From contig JAMOAW010000023.1 in NCBI GenBank assembly GCA_039908535.1, positions 1-64,000 on the forward strand: a DNA stretch of 64,000 bases, in the 5' to 3' direction. This document shows positions 31,021-39,927 of the stretch, in pieces. The notes beneath the pieces were generated by a model, which worked only from the letters and a program-made list of their open reading frames with translations, had not been told where the DNA came from and made no database searches. Position 1 is the stretch's first letter; each line of letters starts with the position of its first letter. Both the position numbers and the translations under genes were made by a program. Source of the stretch: JAMOAW01 sp039908535 (GTDB lineage: Bacteria; Pseudomonadota; Magnetococcia; Magnetococcales; JADFZT01).

Positions 31021-31769
31021 CGACGGTAGTAGGGATCGGTTTGTTCGTAAGGGAGTTGACGATTCCACCATTGTAAAACCTCATGATTATTCATTTCTGG
31101 GGAGGACCAAGGATTGAAAGAAGGGTCGTAATTGGGCGGTGCTATTGAATCTGTCCGCGAATCGTATGGAACGCGCTCTAATGGTAAATTAGAATATGGA
31201 AGTGGCGTCGAAGGATGGTAAGGAGCATTGGGCTGCGCGTTATCATAGGTGTTCGACCTGTATTCATAGGGAGAGCGTGAATACTCATCTGTTAAGGGGG
31301 CAGGGGTGACATGAGAAGGATAAGGTTCCGTTCTATAGGGTTGCGGTTTGTAAATGGGCTCTGGTTGATGGGGCGTGGGATAGGGGGAGCTGTCATACCC
31401 AGGGTTTTGGCGCGAATCCGGATAAAAATCAGGTGCGTAATCTTTGGGAACTTCTCCCCATGGACGGCTTTGTTGTTTGGACCCAGATTGCCAAGGGTCG
31501 TTGTTCTGGGAAGCGTTGGGCAAAATATGCTTTGATCCTAAACCGGGTGTCCGCGTATCATACCACCCACTTTGATCTGCTTCATAGGACCAGGGACGAA
31601 CCGGCGAAGGGAGCGGTTCCGATGAACGTGCATATCCTGTGGGCCATCCTTCTTCGGATGCTCCAATAATGGGATAGCCAACAATCACGGATACAATACA
31701 GATGATAAATATGTATTGTATCCGTGATTGCGCTAACAAAATAAGGGATCTTGATGTAAAAAATCCCAT
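31017..31769 (-). CDS. Secreted Pro/Tyr/Ser-rich hypothetical protein
   Basis: From the ATG at 31769 (GGAGAG site) the protein has 250 residues: a hydrophobic signal/anchor (about 12-32), then a disordered region dominated by Pro, Tyr, Ser and Asn (PYPTPHQPEPIYKPQPYRTEP and similar) up to a short C-terminal helix (NNHEVLQWWNRQLPYEQ). No domain is recognised. It overlaps the next gene by 4 bp and so is co-translated with the DUF4412-like protein. Confidence 0.68.
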   Translation of the reverse strand: MGFFTSRSLILLAQSRIQYIFIICIVSVIVGYPIIGASEEGWPTGYARSSEPLPSPVRPWSYEADQSGWYDTRTPGLGSKHILPNASQNNDPWQSGSKQQSRPWGEVPKDYAPDFYPDSRQNPGYDSSPYPTPHQPEPIYKPQPYRTEPYPSHVTPAPLTDEYSRSPYEYRSNTYDNAQPNAPYHPSTPLPYSNLPLERVPYDSRTDSIAPPNYDPSFNPWSSPEMNNHEVLQWWNRQLPYEQTDPYYRR

Positions 31770-31941
31770 CGCATTGGCTCTCCACCTACAGGCAGAACCC
31801 AAAAGTCCATGGCCCGAGGGTATTACCTGGTAAAAAAAGTTTGTAAGTATTGAGTCACTATACTTAGCCAATTGGCCTCAATCAGAAGGTAATATACAAT
31901 GCAATAGGTGTGCCGATAAATGTTCTTCCATTATCTAAAAG

Positions 31942-33183
31942 TTAGTTAATCGGGGCAACAGTGTTGGAGTCTGCACTCTTGGCTGGTACATTTGTGGGTG
32001 TCTCAGCTGCTTTTATATCCATTGGGCTCTCTAAAGAGTCCTTGGCATCCTTTTTTGTATCAAGAGCAGGAGGGGGCGGAAGAGCCGATTCTGGTTTGGT
32101 CATCTCTGGCTGCGTTGCCGTGAAAGATGTGGGCACTTTCGATTCTTCACTGTTTTCTCTGGGGGCACTCCAGTCTCGTCTACCTATTTCAGAATCATCC
32201 ATAGGGTTGATCTTTTCGGGGTATGCTAAGGGGGGATTGCCATAAACGGGGGGTGGGTATGTCGGTATATCATTCATATAACCTTGCTGATTTGGCAAGG
32301 TATGGGAATTCCTAGAGGAGGGAGGAAAAGAACGTTGTGGGACCGCATAGCTGGGTGGCTGGGGCGGTGTGACATAACTTGGTCTAGGCGGAAGGTTATC
32401 TTGGGGATAATTGGGATATCCATTTCCATAAGAAGGTGGCATATTCGGCCTTTGTGGTGGATAACCCGGTTCTGCTCTGGGAGCGTTATAGGGCTGTTGT
32501 CCAACATTTGTGGGCTGGGGATAACCTGAATTGTATGAACGAGGGTCAGGATAATTGGTTGGTGGATAGGGAACAAAATTATTACCTGGAGGTGAATAAG
32601 ATGGAACACCACCCCCCATACTATCTTGCGGCATCGAATCTGAACGATAGCCTCCCTGAGAGGCTGAATTTGACCAATTACCGCCATTGCTTGGACGGTA
32701 ATTGGGATATTCAGCAGGTGGAATCTGTTGTTGATACACCCCATTGCCGCCTCCGTAAGAAGTGGTCGAAGGCGGTGAACCGGCTGGTGGTGGAGGTGCC
32801 CAACCCCCAGATCCATTCGCAGGTGGCCCAGCATTGTTCGAAAAATCTAAAGAAGGGTCTGAGCGCGAAGAATAGGGCTGAGATGGTGGAGGTACAAAAC
32901 CCTGGTAACCCTTCGATTGACCTTGATTCGCAACGGGTTGATCCGCAAACGCCCCCTTTTCCGATGGAGAGGTCGGGGGCGAGGAAGAGAAATCATTGTT
33001 GTATGTAGATGAAGAATCGCCATGACGATCTGGTTGGCGAGTAGGAAATTCTCCTGGAGGGGAAGATTCCCACCAGCGATCGTTCTCTTGAGAGAAAACT
33101 AAAGAGGCCGTACCACATAAAGTGGTCAATACCGTGCCAATCAATAGTCGTTTCATGGGGCTAGATGTCAAAGTCATGTCCAT
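31942..33183 (-). CDS. Secreted Pro/Asn/Tyr/Ser-rich hypothetical protein
   Basis: The 413-residue protein has a signal peptide (about 10-31, ending VFS), an ENDRWWESSPPGEFP start and a disordered Pro/Gly/Asn/Tyr region (to about 320), then a Lys/Glu/Pro/Ala tail. The start at 33183 follows AAGGA and lies directly after the RND stop codon, so it is co-transcribed with the pump. The function is unknown; it is the largest of three similar exported proteins in this cluster. Confidence 0.7.
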   Translation of the reverse strand: MDMTLTSSPMKRLLIGTVLTTLCGTASLVFSQENDRWWESSPPGEFPTRQPDRHGDSSSTYNNDFSSSPPTSPSEKGAFADQPVANQGQSKGYQGFVPPPSQPYSSRSDPSLDFSNNAGPPANGSGGWAPPPPAGSPPSTTSYGGGNGVYQQQIPPAEYPNYRPSNGGNWSNSASQGGYRSDSMPQDSMGGGVPSYSPPGNNFVPYPPTNYPDPRSYNSGYPQPTNVGQQPYNAPRAEPGYPPQRPNMPPSYGNGYPNYPQDNLPPRPSYVTPPQPPSYAVPQRSFPPSSRNSHTLPNQQGYMNDIPTYPPPVYGNPPLAYPEKINPMDDSEIGRRDWSAPRENSEESKVPTSFTATQPEMTKPESALPPPPALDTKKDAKDSLESPMDIKAAETPTNVPAKSADSNTVAPIN

Positions 33184-36100
33184 TTATCCTTCACCAGAGC
33201 CAGGAGTGATTTTTTTAAGTCGAATACCACGGCGACTCGCTGTTCCACGCGATGCCGTGGTGGATTCTGAGGGTTCTTCAGGAAGGGGGGCAGGAGGGGT
33301 AACCTCTTTTGTTGCCGCAACTTCCTCAAGTGGGATAGAGGGTGTCGTTTGCCTTTTGGTTGATTTGGTGGCCGACACCAATGAATTCTCCGCTTGATCG
33401 TCCAATGATTTATCCGTGGGCAATGGTGAGGCCTTGCTGGTCACGGGCGGTATAGCCATAGAAGGCTTTTGAACGGTGGATTCGGTCTCTTGCGCTGCCT
33501 TGCTCGCGGTGACTGCAGAAAGATCCGTAGGGGGCGTGGTCGCTTTTTCAACCGATGAAGATCTCTTCTCAGATGTTCCCTTCGTGGGAGGCGGAACATA
33601 GCTGTCCATGTAGGTAGGACTGTTTTCAAGACGTTCTTGACGAACTCTTTGAGTCGCCTTTACCATCTGACTCTTTTCTGTTTTCTTCCTTCCAAACAAT
33701 CCAGAAATACGTAACAGGAGGCCAGGAGTGGTTCGGAATGGGGAATTGGTATCCACCATGGCCTCGGCTATAGAAGAGGGGCCTGAGGTGTTCGGATAAA
33801 TAAACGCATTTCTAGCCGTAATACAGCCCAAAGGAATGACCAAAAGCGTCAATATGGTCGAAACCAATACCCCAAATAAAAGAGAAATGGCCATACCTTG
33901 AAAGATAAAGTCCGTCACAATAACGCTGGAGCCTGCAACAAGTGCAAAAGCCGTGATGAGAATGGGGCGCGTCCGCGCTTTACAGGAGAGAATCACCGCA
34001 TCCTCTAAACTGGTGCCTTTAAACAGCTCCATCTGCGTAAAGTCAACCAGTAAAATGGAGTTACGAACAATAATACCTGCCAAAGCAATAAATCCAATCA
34101 TGGAGGTCGCCGTAAATTTGGCATCCATGAGCCAATGGCCAGGGACAATGCCAATCAGAGTGAGAGGAATGGGTGCCATAATAATGGCAGGTAAAGTGAA
34201 ATTGCCAAACTCCCACACCACCAGTATGTAGATTAAAATGAGAGCTACCCCAAAGGCCATGCCCATATCGCGAAATGTCTCAAAGGTGACCGTCCACTCC
34301 CCCGTCCACTCAAAAGCGGATTGGCTATAGGATGCTGGCGGTCCCAAATATTCACCCGATAATTTCACGCCATCAGGTGTTTTGTAATCCTTTAGCATTT
34401 TCTCTATTTCTGACATACCATAAATAGGGGCGTCTAAACGTCCAACAACCTCGCCTGTGACATACTCAACCGGTCGCAGATCCTTATGATAAATAATCGA
34501 GTCCTGAAAGTCTTTGACAAAACGTCCTAATTCACCCAAAGGAATAGAGGTTCCTGAGGGGGTGGCAATGGGAAGATCGGCAAGACTGGAAATTTTGGCC
34601 CGTATCTCCAAAGGTACCTGTAGAACAATATAGGTGGGTTCCAAAATGGTCCCTTTTTTGACATCCCCCAAAGTAGAACCACCCATCGCCATCCCTAAGT
34701 TACGGTTGATGGCATCCACTGAAACGCCTCGACGAACGGCCTTTTCGGTGTCAACTTCAAAACGCCAAATTTCCATCGGTGCTTGCATGTAATTGTCTTC
34801 ATCAACTATGATCTCAGACTTTTCAAACATTTTCGTCATATCTTCCGCAACAAGGCGGCGCGTACGTTCGTCTGGACCAGTCACTTCAGCAACAACAGAT
34901 TGCAGAACAGGTGGGCCAGGGGGCATCTCAACTACTTGAATTTTGCCACCTATGGCTTTGGCCATGGGGGTCAATAAGTCTCGGGTGAGTATGGCAAGAT
35001 CGTGGCTGGTCCGCTTGCGTTGTTTTTTATGGACCAATTGCACTTGAATGTCGGCCTGCCAAGAGTCACTGCGTAAATAATAATGGCGAACCATACCATT
35101 AAAATTAAAGGGCGAAGCCGTACCAATATAGGTTTGCAGGGCCGTTACTTCGGGAATCTCCTTGCGAATCGTCTCTGCCATTTGTCTGGCGAGGTTTACC
35201 GTCTTTGGCAATGCGGTCCCTTCCGGTAAATTAATGACCACATTAAACTCAGGTTTGTTGTCTAATGGCAAAATTTTAACAGTAACATCGGTCGTATAAA
35301 ATAGGGCCATGGAGAGGGCAAAGGCCCCAATCAACCCAAATAAGAATCCATACCCCTTTTTTGGATTGTGGATGAGGGGTGGGATAATCCAACGGTAGAA
35401 TCTTTCCAATAGTTCAACTTGGCGGTGCTCCTTTTCAGAGAAAATATGCAAGGTCCGCATCGGTGGCTTAATATGTTGCGTCAGCCAAGGCGTAAAAATA
35501 AAGGCGGCAAAAAGGGAAAAGAGCATCGCCACCGATCCCAAGGCCGGGATAGGTCGCATATAAGGACCCATCATGCCACTCACAAAGCCCATGGGCAGCA
35601 GAGCCGCAATCACCGTCAATGTGGCAATAATAGTCGGGTTACCGACTTCTCGAACCGCATCAACAGAGATTAAGTGACAACAGTTGTCTTCTAAAAGCCA
35701 ACGCCGATAAATGTTCTCTACCACGACAATGGCATCGTCTACTAAAATGCCAATGGAAAAAATCAACGCAAAAAGACTTACACGGTCAATGGTGTAGCCC
35801 AATATCCAGGCCGAAAAAACCGTCATAAGAATGACCACCGGTATGACAATTAAGGTGACTATGGCCGGGCGAATGCCTAAAGAGAGCCAAACCAAAATGG
35901 TCACCGCCATTGTGGCCACCATCAACTTAAATAAAAGTTCATTGACCTTTTCATTGGCGGTTTCACCATAGTTGCGGGTCACAGCAATATTGACATTTTT
36001 TGGGATGAGTTGTCCCTTTAACTCTTCGACCTTCGCCAAAACATCGTTGGCGACCGAAACACCGTTGCTCCCCTTCTTCTTGGCAATCGCAATGGTAACC

Positions 36101-37041
36101 GCTGGAGCCCCATTGGCAATAGGCGACGGACCATTCCATGAGGGGCCCGTATGATAAATCACCATCTGCTTGGTCTCTTCAGGACCAGCAAAAACCCGCG
36201 CTACATCGCGAACATAAACCGGCGTATTGTTGTAGGTACCCACCACAAGATGGGCAATATCTTGCGCACTTTTGAGAAAGGCCCCCGTGTACACCTTAAA
36301 GCCTTGATCAGAAGATTCCACATTCCCAACGCCCAATTCGCTGTTGGCCGTGCGCACAGTTTGGGCAATTTGATCCAAACTGATCCCATAACCTGAAAGA
36401 CGTTCGGGATAGACCTCAATGCGGATTTGTTCCGAACGACCTCCGACAATAAAACCTTGGCTGCTATTAGAAACTTCGTTGATGCGTTGTAAAACATCCA
36501 GTGCGAGCGTCCGCAAAGCCCCATCGTCAATATCGGTAGACCAAAGGGTCAGCGAAAGAATGGGGACATCGTCCACCGCTTTGGGCTTGACCAGAGGCGG
36601 GGTCACGCCAGGAGGAATCTTGTCCATGTTGGATTGCAGTTTGTCATGGAGTTTGACTAAAGATTTTTCCATATCCTGGCCAACGTCAAACTCGGCGGTG
36701 ATCATCGCTTGACCGCGCATCGAGGCAGAATAAACGTGTTTGATCCCAGAGATTTCGCTCATAATCCGTTCCAATGGATTGGAGACTAAAGTCGAAACTT
36801 GCTGGGAAGAGGCCCCTGGATAGCTTACAAAAATGTCCACCATGGGGACCGAAATTTGCGGGTCTTCTTGTCGTGGGGTGAATATAAGGCCTAAAAGACC
36901 CATGCCAAGGCAGGCAAATAGGAAAAGGGGCGAAAGAGGCGAATGAATAAATGCCTTGGCCATCGCGCCTGCCACACCAAGGCTAGGCTCCTGGGCTTGA
37001 AGTGCTTGGGGAGAAGTCGTGTTGGATGGATCAGAATGCAT
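33184..37041 (-). CDS. RND-family efflux transporter with an unusual C-terminal tail
   Basis: From the ATG at 37041 the protein has 1285 residues. Residues about 30-1100 form the usual AcrB-type transporter with 12 membrane helices in two halves and two periplasmic loops. The central blocks include GYTIDRVSLFALIFSIGILVDDAIVVVENI (paired Asp residues used for proton transfer) and GIIVRNSILLVDF. A hydrophilic tail of about 170 residues rich in Lys, Thr, Pro and Ser follows, ending RRGIRLKKITPGSGEG, which ordinary pumps lack. The adaptor gene precedes it; no TolC-like gene is seen. A start at 37095 would use TTG. The substrate is unknown. Confidence 0.9.
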   Translation of the reverse strand: MHSDPSNTTSPQALQAQEPSLGVAGAMAKAFIHSPLSPLFLFACLGMGLLGLIFTPRQEDPQISVPMVDIFVSYPGASSQQVSTLVSNPLERIMSEISGIKHVYSASMRGQAMITAEFDVGQDMEKSLVKLHDKLQSNMDKIPPGVTPPLVKPKAVDDVPILSLTLWSTDIDDGALRTLALDVLQRINEVSNSSQGFIVGGRSEQIRIEVYPERLSGYGISLDQIAQTVRTANSELGVGNVESSDQGFKVYTGAFLKSAQDIAHLVVGTYNNTPVYVRDVARVFAGPEETKQMVIYHTGPSWNGPSPIANGAPAVTIAIAKKKGSNGVSVANDVLAKVEELKGQLIPKNVNIAVTRNYGETANEKVNELLFKLMVATMAVTILVWLSLGIRPAIVTLIVIPVVILMTVFSAWILGYTIDRVSLFALIFSIGILVDDAIVVVENIYRRWLLEDNCCHLISVDAVREVGNPTIIATLTVIAALLPMGFVSGMMGPYMRPIPALGSVAMLFSLFAAFIFTPWLTQHIKPPMRTLHIFSEKEHRQVELLERFYRWIIPPLIHNPKKGYGFLFGLIGAFALSMALFYTTDVTVKILPLDNKPEFNVVINLPEGTALPKTVNLARQMAETIRKEIPEVTALQTYIGTASPFNFNGMVRHYYLRSDSWQADIQVQLVHKKQRKRTSHDLAILTRDLLTPMAKAIGGKIQVVEMPPGPPVLQSVVAEVTGPDERTRRLVAEDMTKMFEKSEIIVDEDNYMQAPMEIWRFEVDTEKAVRRGVSVDAINRNLGMAMGGSTLGDVKKGTILEPTYIVLQVPLEIRAKISSLADLPIATPSGTSIPLGELGRFVKDFQDSIIYHKDLRPVEYVTGEVVGRLDAPIYGMSEIEKMLKDYKTPDGVKLSGEYLGPPASYSQSAFEWTGEWTVTFETFRDMGMAFGVALILIYILVVWEFGNFTLPAIIMAPIPLTLIGIVPGHWLMDAKFTATSMIGFIALAGIIVRNSILLVDFTQMELFKGTSLEDAVILSCKARTRPILITAFALVAGSSVIVTDFIFQGMAISLLFGVLVSTILTLLVIPLGCITARNAFIYPNTSGPSSIAEAMVDTNSPFRTTPGLLLRISGLFGRKKTEKSQMVKATQRVRQERLENSPTYMDSYVPPPTKGTSEKRSSSVEKATTPPTDLSAVTASKAAQETESTVQKPSMAIPPVTSKASPLPTDKSLDDQAENSLVSATKSTKRQTTPSIPLEEVAATKEVTPPAPLPEEPSESTTASRGTASRRGIRLKKITPGSGEG

Positions 37042-37163
37042 GGTCTTTATGGCCGTAAATGAGTATAGAAGTGATTGGTAGAATGGGCGGTCCAAATAGA
37101 CACGCCCAATTGTCCAGTTATCTTTTGAGCAATATCCCTATTGAAAATGCTCATTTGCCCAAT

Positions 37164-38336
37164 TTAATGTCCAGAAGGCGTGGGCGTATTCCACTCTGTG
37201 GCAATCTCTTTGGGAGGTTTCGCCAAAATTTGTTCTCCTGCTTGCAGACCAGAGAGAACACTCACCGTTTCATCGTCAACAAAACCACCCAAACGGATCA
37301 TGCGTAGTTCGGGTTCTTTGTTGTTTCCTATAGCAAATACCGCAGGTAAACTGCCCCGCCAAGCAACCGCACTCTTTGGAATGGTGGGGAGGTTTTTAAT
37401 AGGAGCAGTCACATCGGGAACCATCACCTCGGCATACATACCAGGTCCTCCTGGCGCATCTTTGGGCAGGTCAAGCTTGACCGTCACCGTATGCCGTTGG
37501 GTATCGGCCATGGGATAAATTTGTGTCACTTTGGTTTGGATTTTGGTATCCCCCACATCCAGCTTGGCTGGAATGATCATATCTTTTTTAATGCCAGGCA
37601 TCAAACGGGCCGGAATGTCAATCTTGATTTGTAATTGACGGGTATCCGCAAAGGCCAATAGGGGCATTCCTGGTTGAACTGTATCCCCTTTTTCTACATG
37701 CTTACCAATAATGACACCAGAAAATGGTGCAATGGATTGGGTATCACGTAGACGCGCTTCCAGCTCTTGAAGACGGGCTTTGGCCTGAACCAGTCCAAAG
37801 CGAGCTTGGTCTATTTGTGTACCTTGCGCATAAATTTGTGCCCTCCTGGCCAGTTCTGGGCTGTCTGTACCCGCCATGCTGGTAAAAGGCTTGGTAAACA
37901 TTTGGTCAAACAATTTAGGCATGCCCATGCCGGTATCATCAGAAGTTTGCTGAGAGCCAGCATATACTTGGCGTGTGTATTGAACACGGGCATTATTGAT
38001 GTTCGCCTCGGCATTGGCCAGAGCAGCACGGGCCGATTGATACTGAGCCAGAAGGTCATCTTGGTTTAAAGCCACAAGTACCGTGTTTTGACGAAACCAA
38101 TCCCCTTCAACGCCAGCAATAAACTCTACTCGCCCTGGTAATTGGGCAGAAAAGGCAACCTCTTTAAAGGGTACAACGGTGCCACCCAGCGTTGTCGTGG
38201 TGCCAATCGCTCCCGTTCCAACCGTGATGGTTGGATACGTATTGGAGACCTCTTCCGCTTGAACTTCTTGGGAAGGGGTAAGTGATCCAGCTAGGAGCAG
38301 GGATAAAACTGCGGATAAAAAATTTTTTGGAATCAT
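37164..38336 (-). CDS. RND efflux periplasmic adaptor (membrane fusion protein)
   Basis: From the ATG at 38336 the protein has 390 residues: a signal peptide (about 1-27, ending VQA), the barrel-sandwich and coiled-coil hairpin (about 50-220, GRVEFIAGVEGDWFRQNTVLVALNQDDLLAQ then ARLQELEARLRDTQSIAPFSGVIIGKHVEKGDTVQPG) and the beta-barrel domain (about 225-380). It bridges the RND pump of the next gene and an outer-membrane channel. AGGGA precedes the start. The long upstream extension of the frame reads through a hairpin and is not used. Confidence 0.92.
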   Translation of the reverse strand: MIPKNFLSAVLSLLLAGSLTPSQEVQAEEVSNTYPTITVGTGAIGTTTTLGGTVVPFKEVAFSAQLPGRVEFIAGVEGDWFRQNTVLVALNQDDLLAQYQSARAALANAEANINNARVQYTRQVYAGSQQTSDDTGMGMPKLFDQMFTKPFTSMAGTDSPELARRAQIYAQGTQIDQARFGLVQAKARLQELEARLRDTQSIAPFSGVIIGKHVEKGDTVQPGMPLLAFADTRQLQIKIDIPARLMPGIKKDMIIPAKLDVGDTKIQTKVTQIYPMADTQRHTVTVKLDLPKDAPGGPGMYAEVMVPDVTAPIKNLPTIPKSAVAWRGSLPAVFAIGNNKEPELRMIRLGGFVDDETVSVLSGLQAGEQILAKPPKEIATEWNTPTPSGH

Positions 38337-38475
38337 GGAGTTGGATCCCTGTAACTTAAGTTGGTGAATTTTTTCTTTCGAGCTGAAACCATGAAAAAAA
38401 ATCCGTTGAGTAAACCTTTTAGGGGTGTCCCTATCTAAAGTAAATACATGAGAAAATCGTTGCAAATGTCTGCAA

Positions 38476-38512
38476 CCAAGGGGGAGCTGTCCATAGGATG
38501 ACTCCCCCTTGG
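38476..38512 (-). terminator. Hairpin downstream of the SCP-2 gene
   Basis: A perfect 11-bp stem (CCAAGGGGGAG at 38476-38486 with CTCCCCCTTGG at 38502-38512) lies just past the stop of the gene at 38521. No T run follows, so it may be a weak terminator or an RNA-stabilising stem. The 38337-38475 stretch holds nothing else recognisable. Confidence 0.55.
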
Positions 38513-38520
38513 CGTCCAGA

Positions 38521-38916
38521 TTAGACTTGTCCCATGACGCTAAAGCTCTTGATAAACGGACCGGCCATGCGTGGATCTTTGACCATAGCACCATAATCAC
38601 CCACTTGAAATTTGAGCTTCCGTGAGGTGTAGGCAATGCCAAGGCCCATCATGCCGATCCCTTTGCTGATCCATTTGTCCCAATTTTCTGGACTGGCGCG
38701 AAGATCCCAATTCAGTTGTTGACCGCTATATGATCCCGCTGCAACGGCGTGGCCATTTTCAACCGTAAGAACACCACGTGGTTCATCTTCATCCTCAAAA
38801 CCATAGGCGATGGTCGATGTAAAACCAATTTTGGCCAAGGCATCAGCTAGGTCGGGCTCGTTGTTCCACTCTTCTTGAAATTTTTTCATCCATTCATCTG
38901 AAAATAAATCCGCCAT
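38521..38916 (-). CDS. SCP-2 sterol-transfer-family protein
   Basis: The 131-residue soluble protein resembles bacterial SCP-2-like proteins: LFSDEWMKKFQEEWNNEPDLADALAKIGF at the start, a middle beta-sheet (GVLTVENGHA) and a C-terminal helix with the family-like DPRMAGPFIKSFSVMG. It should bind a lipid or other hydrophobic ligand. ATG at 38916 has a strong GGAG site. It is followed by a hairpin, so it is probably a single-gene unit; 38917-39117 is an intergenic stretch with no gene. Confidence 0.75.
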   Translation of the reverse strand: MADLFSDEWMKKFQEEWNNEPDLADALAKIGFTSTIAYGFEDEDEPRGVLTVENGHAVAAGSYSGQQLNWDLRASPENWDKWISKGIGMMGLGIAYTSRKLKFQVGDYGAMVKDPRMAGPFIKSFSVMGQV

Positions 38917-39117
38917 TTTTTTCTCCTTTACTTTTAGCGTATAAGCTCAATTGGTGTAAATGTAACAATCATACGAAACATGGTAACACGACTGAAGCGA
39001 CAAAGCCTTTTTTTGTCACTTCCTACCCTTTTATAGTGCAGTCTTACACCATAATTCAAGTTCTTCTCGTTGTCCATGCGTTTTCTTTAATCTTTTGTGC
39101 ACAGAAACGTCATTTGG

Positions 39118-39927
39118 CTAGATAAGCAGACGTTTCTTGATCAAGTGGACCGCCAATCCAAAACCACCCATGATGTAAATGATCAAAATAATTAAATGCA
39201 GGCCAGGGGTCTCAAGGGGTAGGCCGGTGGTCAGAGGGCGAATAAGATGTATCACATGGGTCAGTGGCAACAGCGTCACTAAAAATTGAACCCAGGAGGG
39301 AAGAGAATCTACTGGAAAAAAAACACCACAAAAAAGAAACATGGGGGTGGTGACAAGAGTAAAATAGTAAAGAAAAAATTCATAACTCGGAGCAACAGCC
39401 GTGACCACCATCGCCAATGATGAAAATGCTAAACCTGAAAGAAAGACCACCGGAAGGGCTAAAAGAGCCGTCTTGGCAGGAAAAGCCTCCAGAAAAGATC
39501 CAACGATAAAAATGGCCATCCCAGCAAAGAGGGCCTTTGTGGCGGCCCAGACTACCTCTCCTGCCACGATATCGGCCACCTGTAAGGGGGTGGTCAGCAT
39601 GGCCAGAAAGGTGTTTTGACGCGTCATGCGTGTAAATGCGCCATAGAGGGATTCAAATGTGGCCGTGTTCATGCTAGAAACCGCTAAAATACCAGAAGCG
39701 ACATAGAGCAAATAGGGCAGCTGTTCTAACGTGCCAACAAAACGGCCCAATCCATATCCCATGCCCAAAAGATATAAAATGGGCTCTCCCAGGTTGCCGA
39801 CCAGTGAGGCTAAGGCCGTCTTGCGCCATACCAAAAAATGGCGCCGCCATACCGGAAAAAATCGAGTGGAGGGAAAAAAGGCGTTGATCCGATTTGCTAA
39901 GGATCGTTCTCTTTGTAACTTGTTCAT
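39118..39927 (-). CDS. ABC-2-type transporter permease (NodJ-like)
   Basis: The 269-residue protein has six membrane helices and the ABC-2 family layout: LGNLGEPILYLLGMGYGLG near the start, AVSSMNTATFESLYGAFTRM and LFCGVFFPVDSLPSW. It matches the NodJ type, which exports polysaccharides or lipids. A NodI-like ATPase lies at 48684, about 9 kb away on the other strand, and is the likely partner. Its start overlaps the stop of the upstream MFS gene by 4 bp. Confidence 0.88.
   Translation of the reverse strand: MNKLQRERSLANRINAFFPSTRFFPVWRRHFLVWRKTALASLVGNLGEPILYLLGMGYGLGRFVGTLEQLPYLLYVASGILAVSSMNTATFESLYGAFTRMTRQNTFLAMLTTPLQVADIVAGEVVWAATKALFAGMAIFIVGSFLEAFPAKTALLALPVVFLSGLAFSSLAMVVTAVAPSYEFFLYYFTLVTTPMFLFCGVFFPVDSLPSWVQFLVTLLPLTHVIHLIRPLTTGLPLETPGLHLIILIIYIMGGFGLAVHLIKKRLLI

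Noticed and set aside
37041..38642. Longer starts for the RND gene (37095) and the adaptor (38642)
   Set aside because: The RND extension would use TTG; the adaptor extension reads through a hairpin and puts 100 residues ahead of a clear signal peptide.
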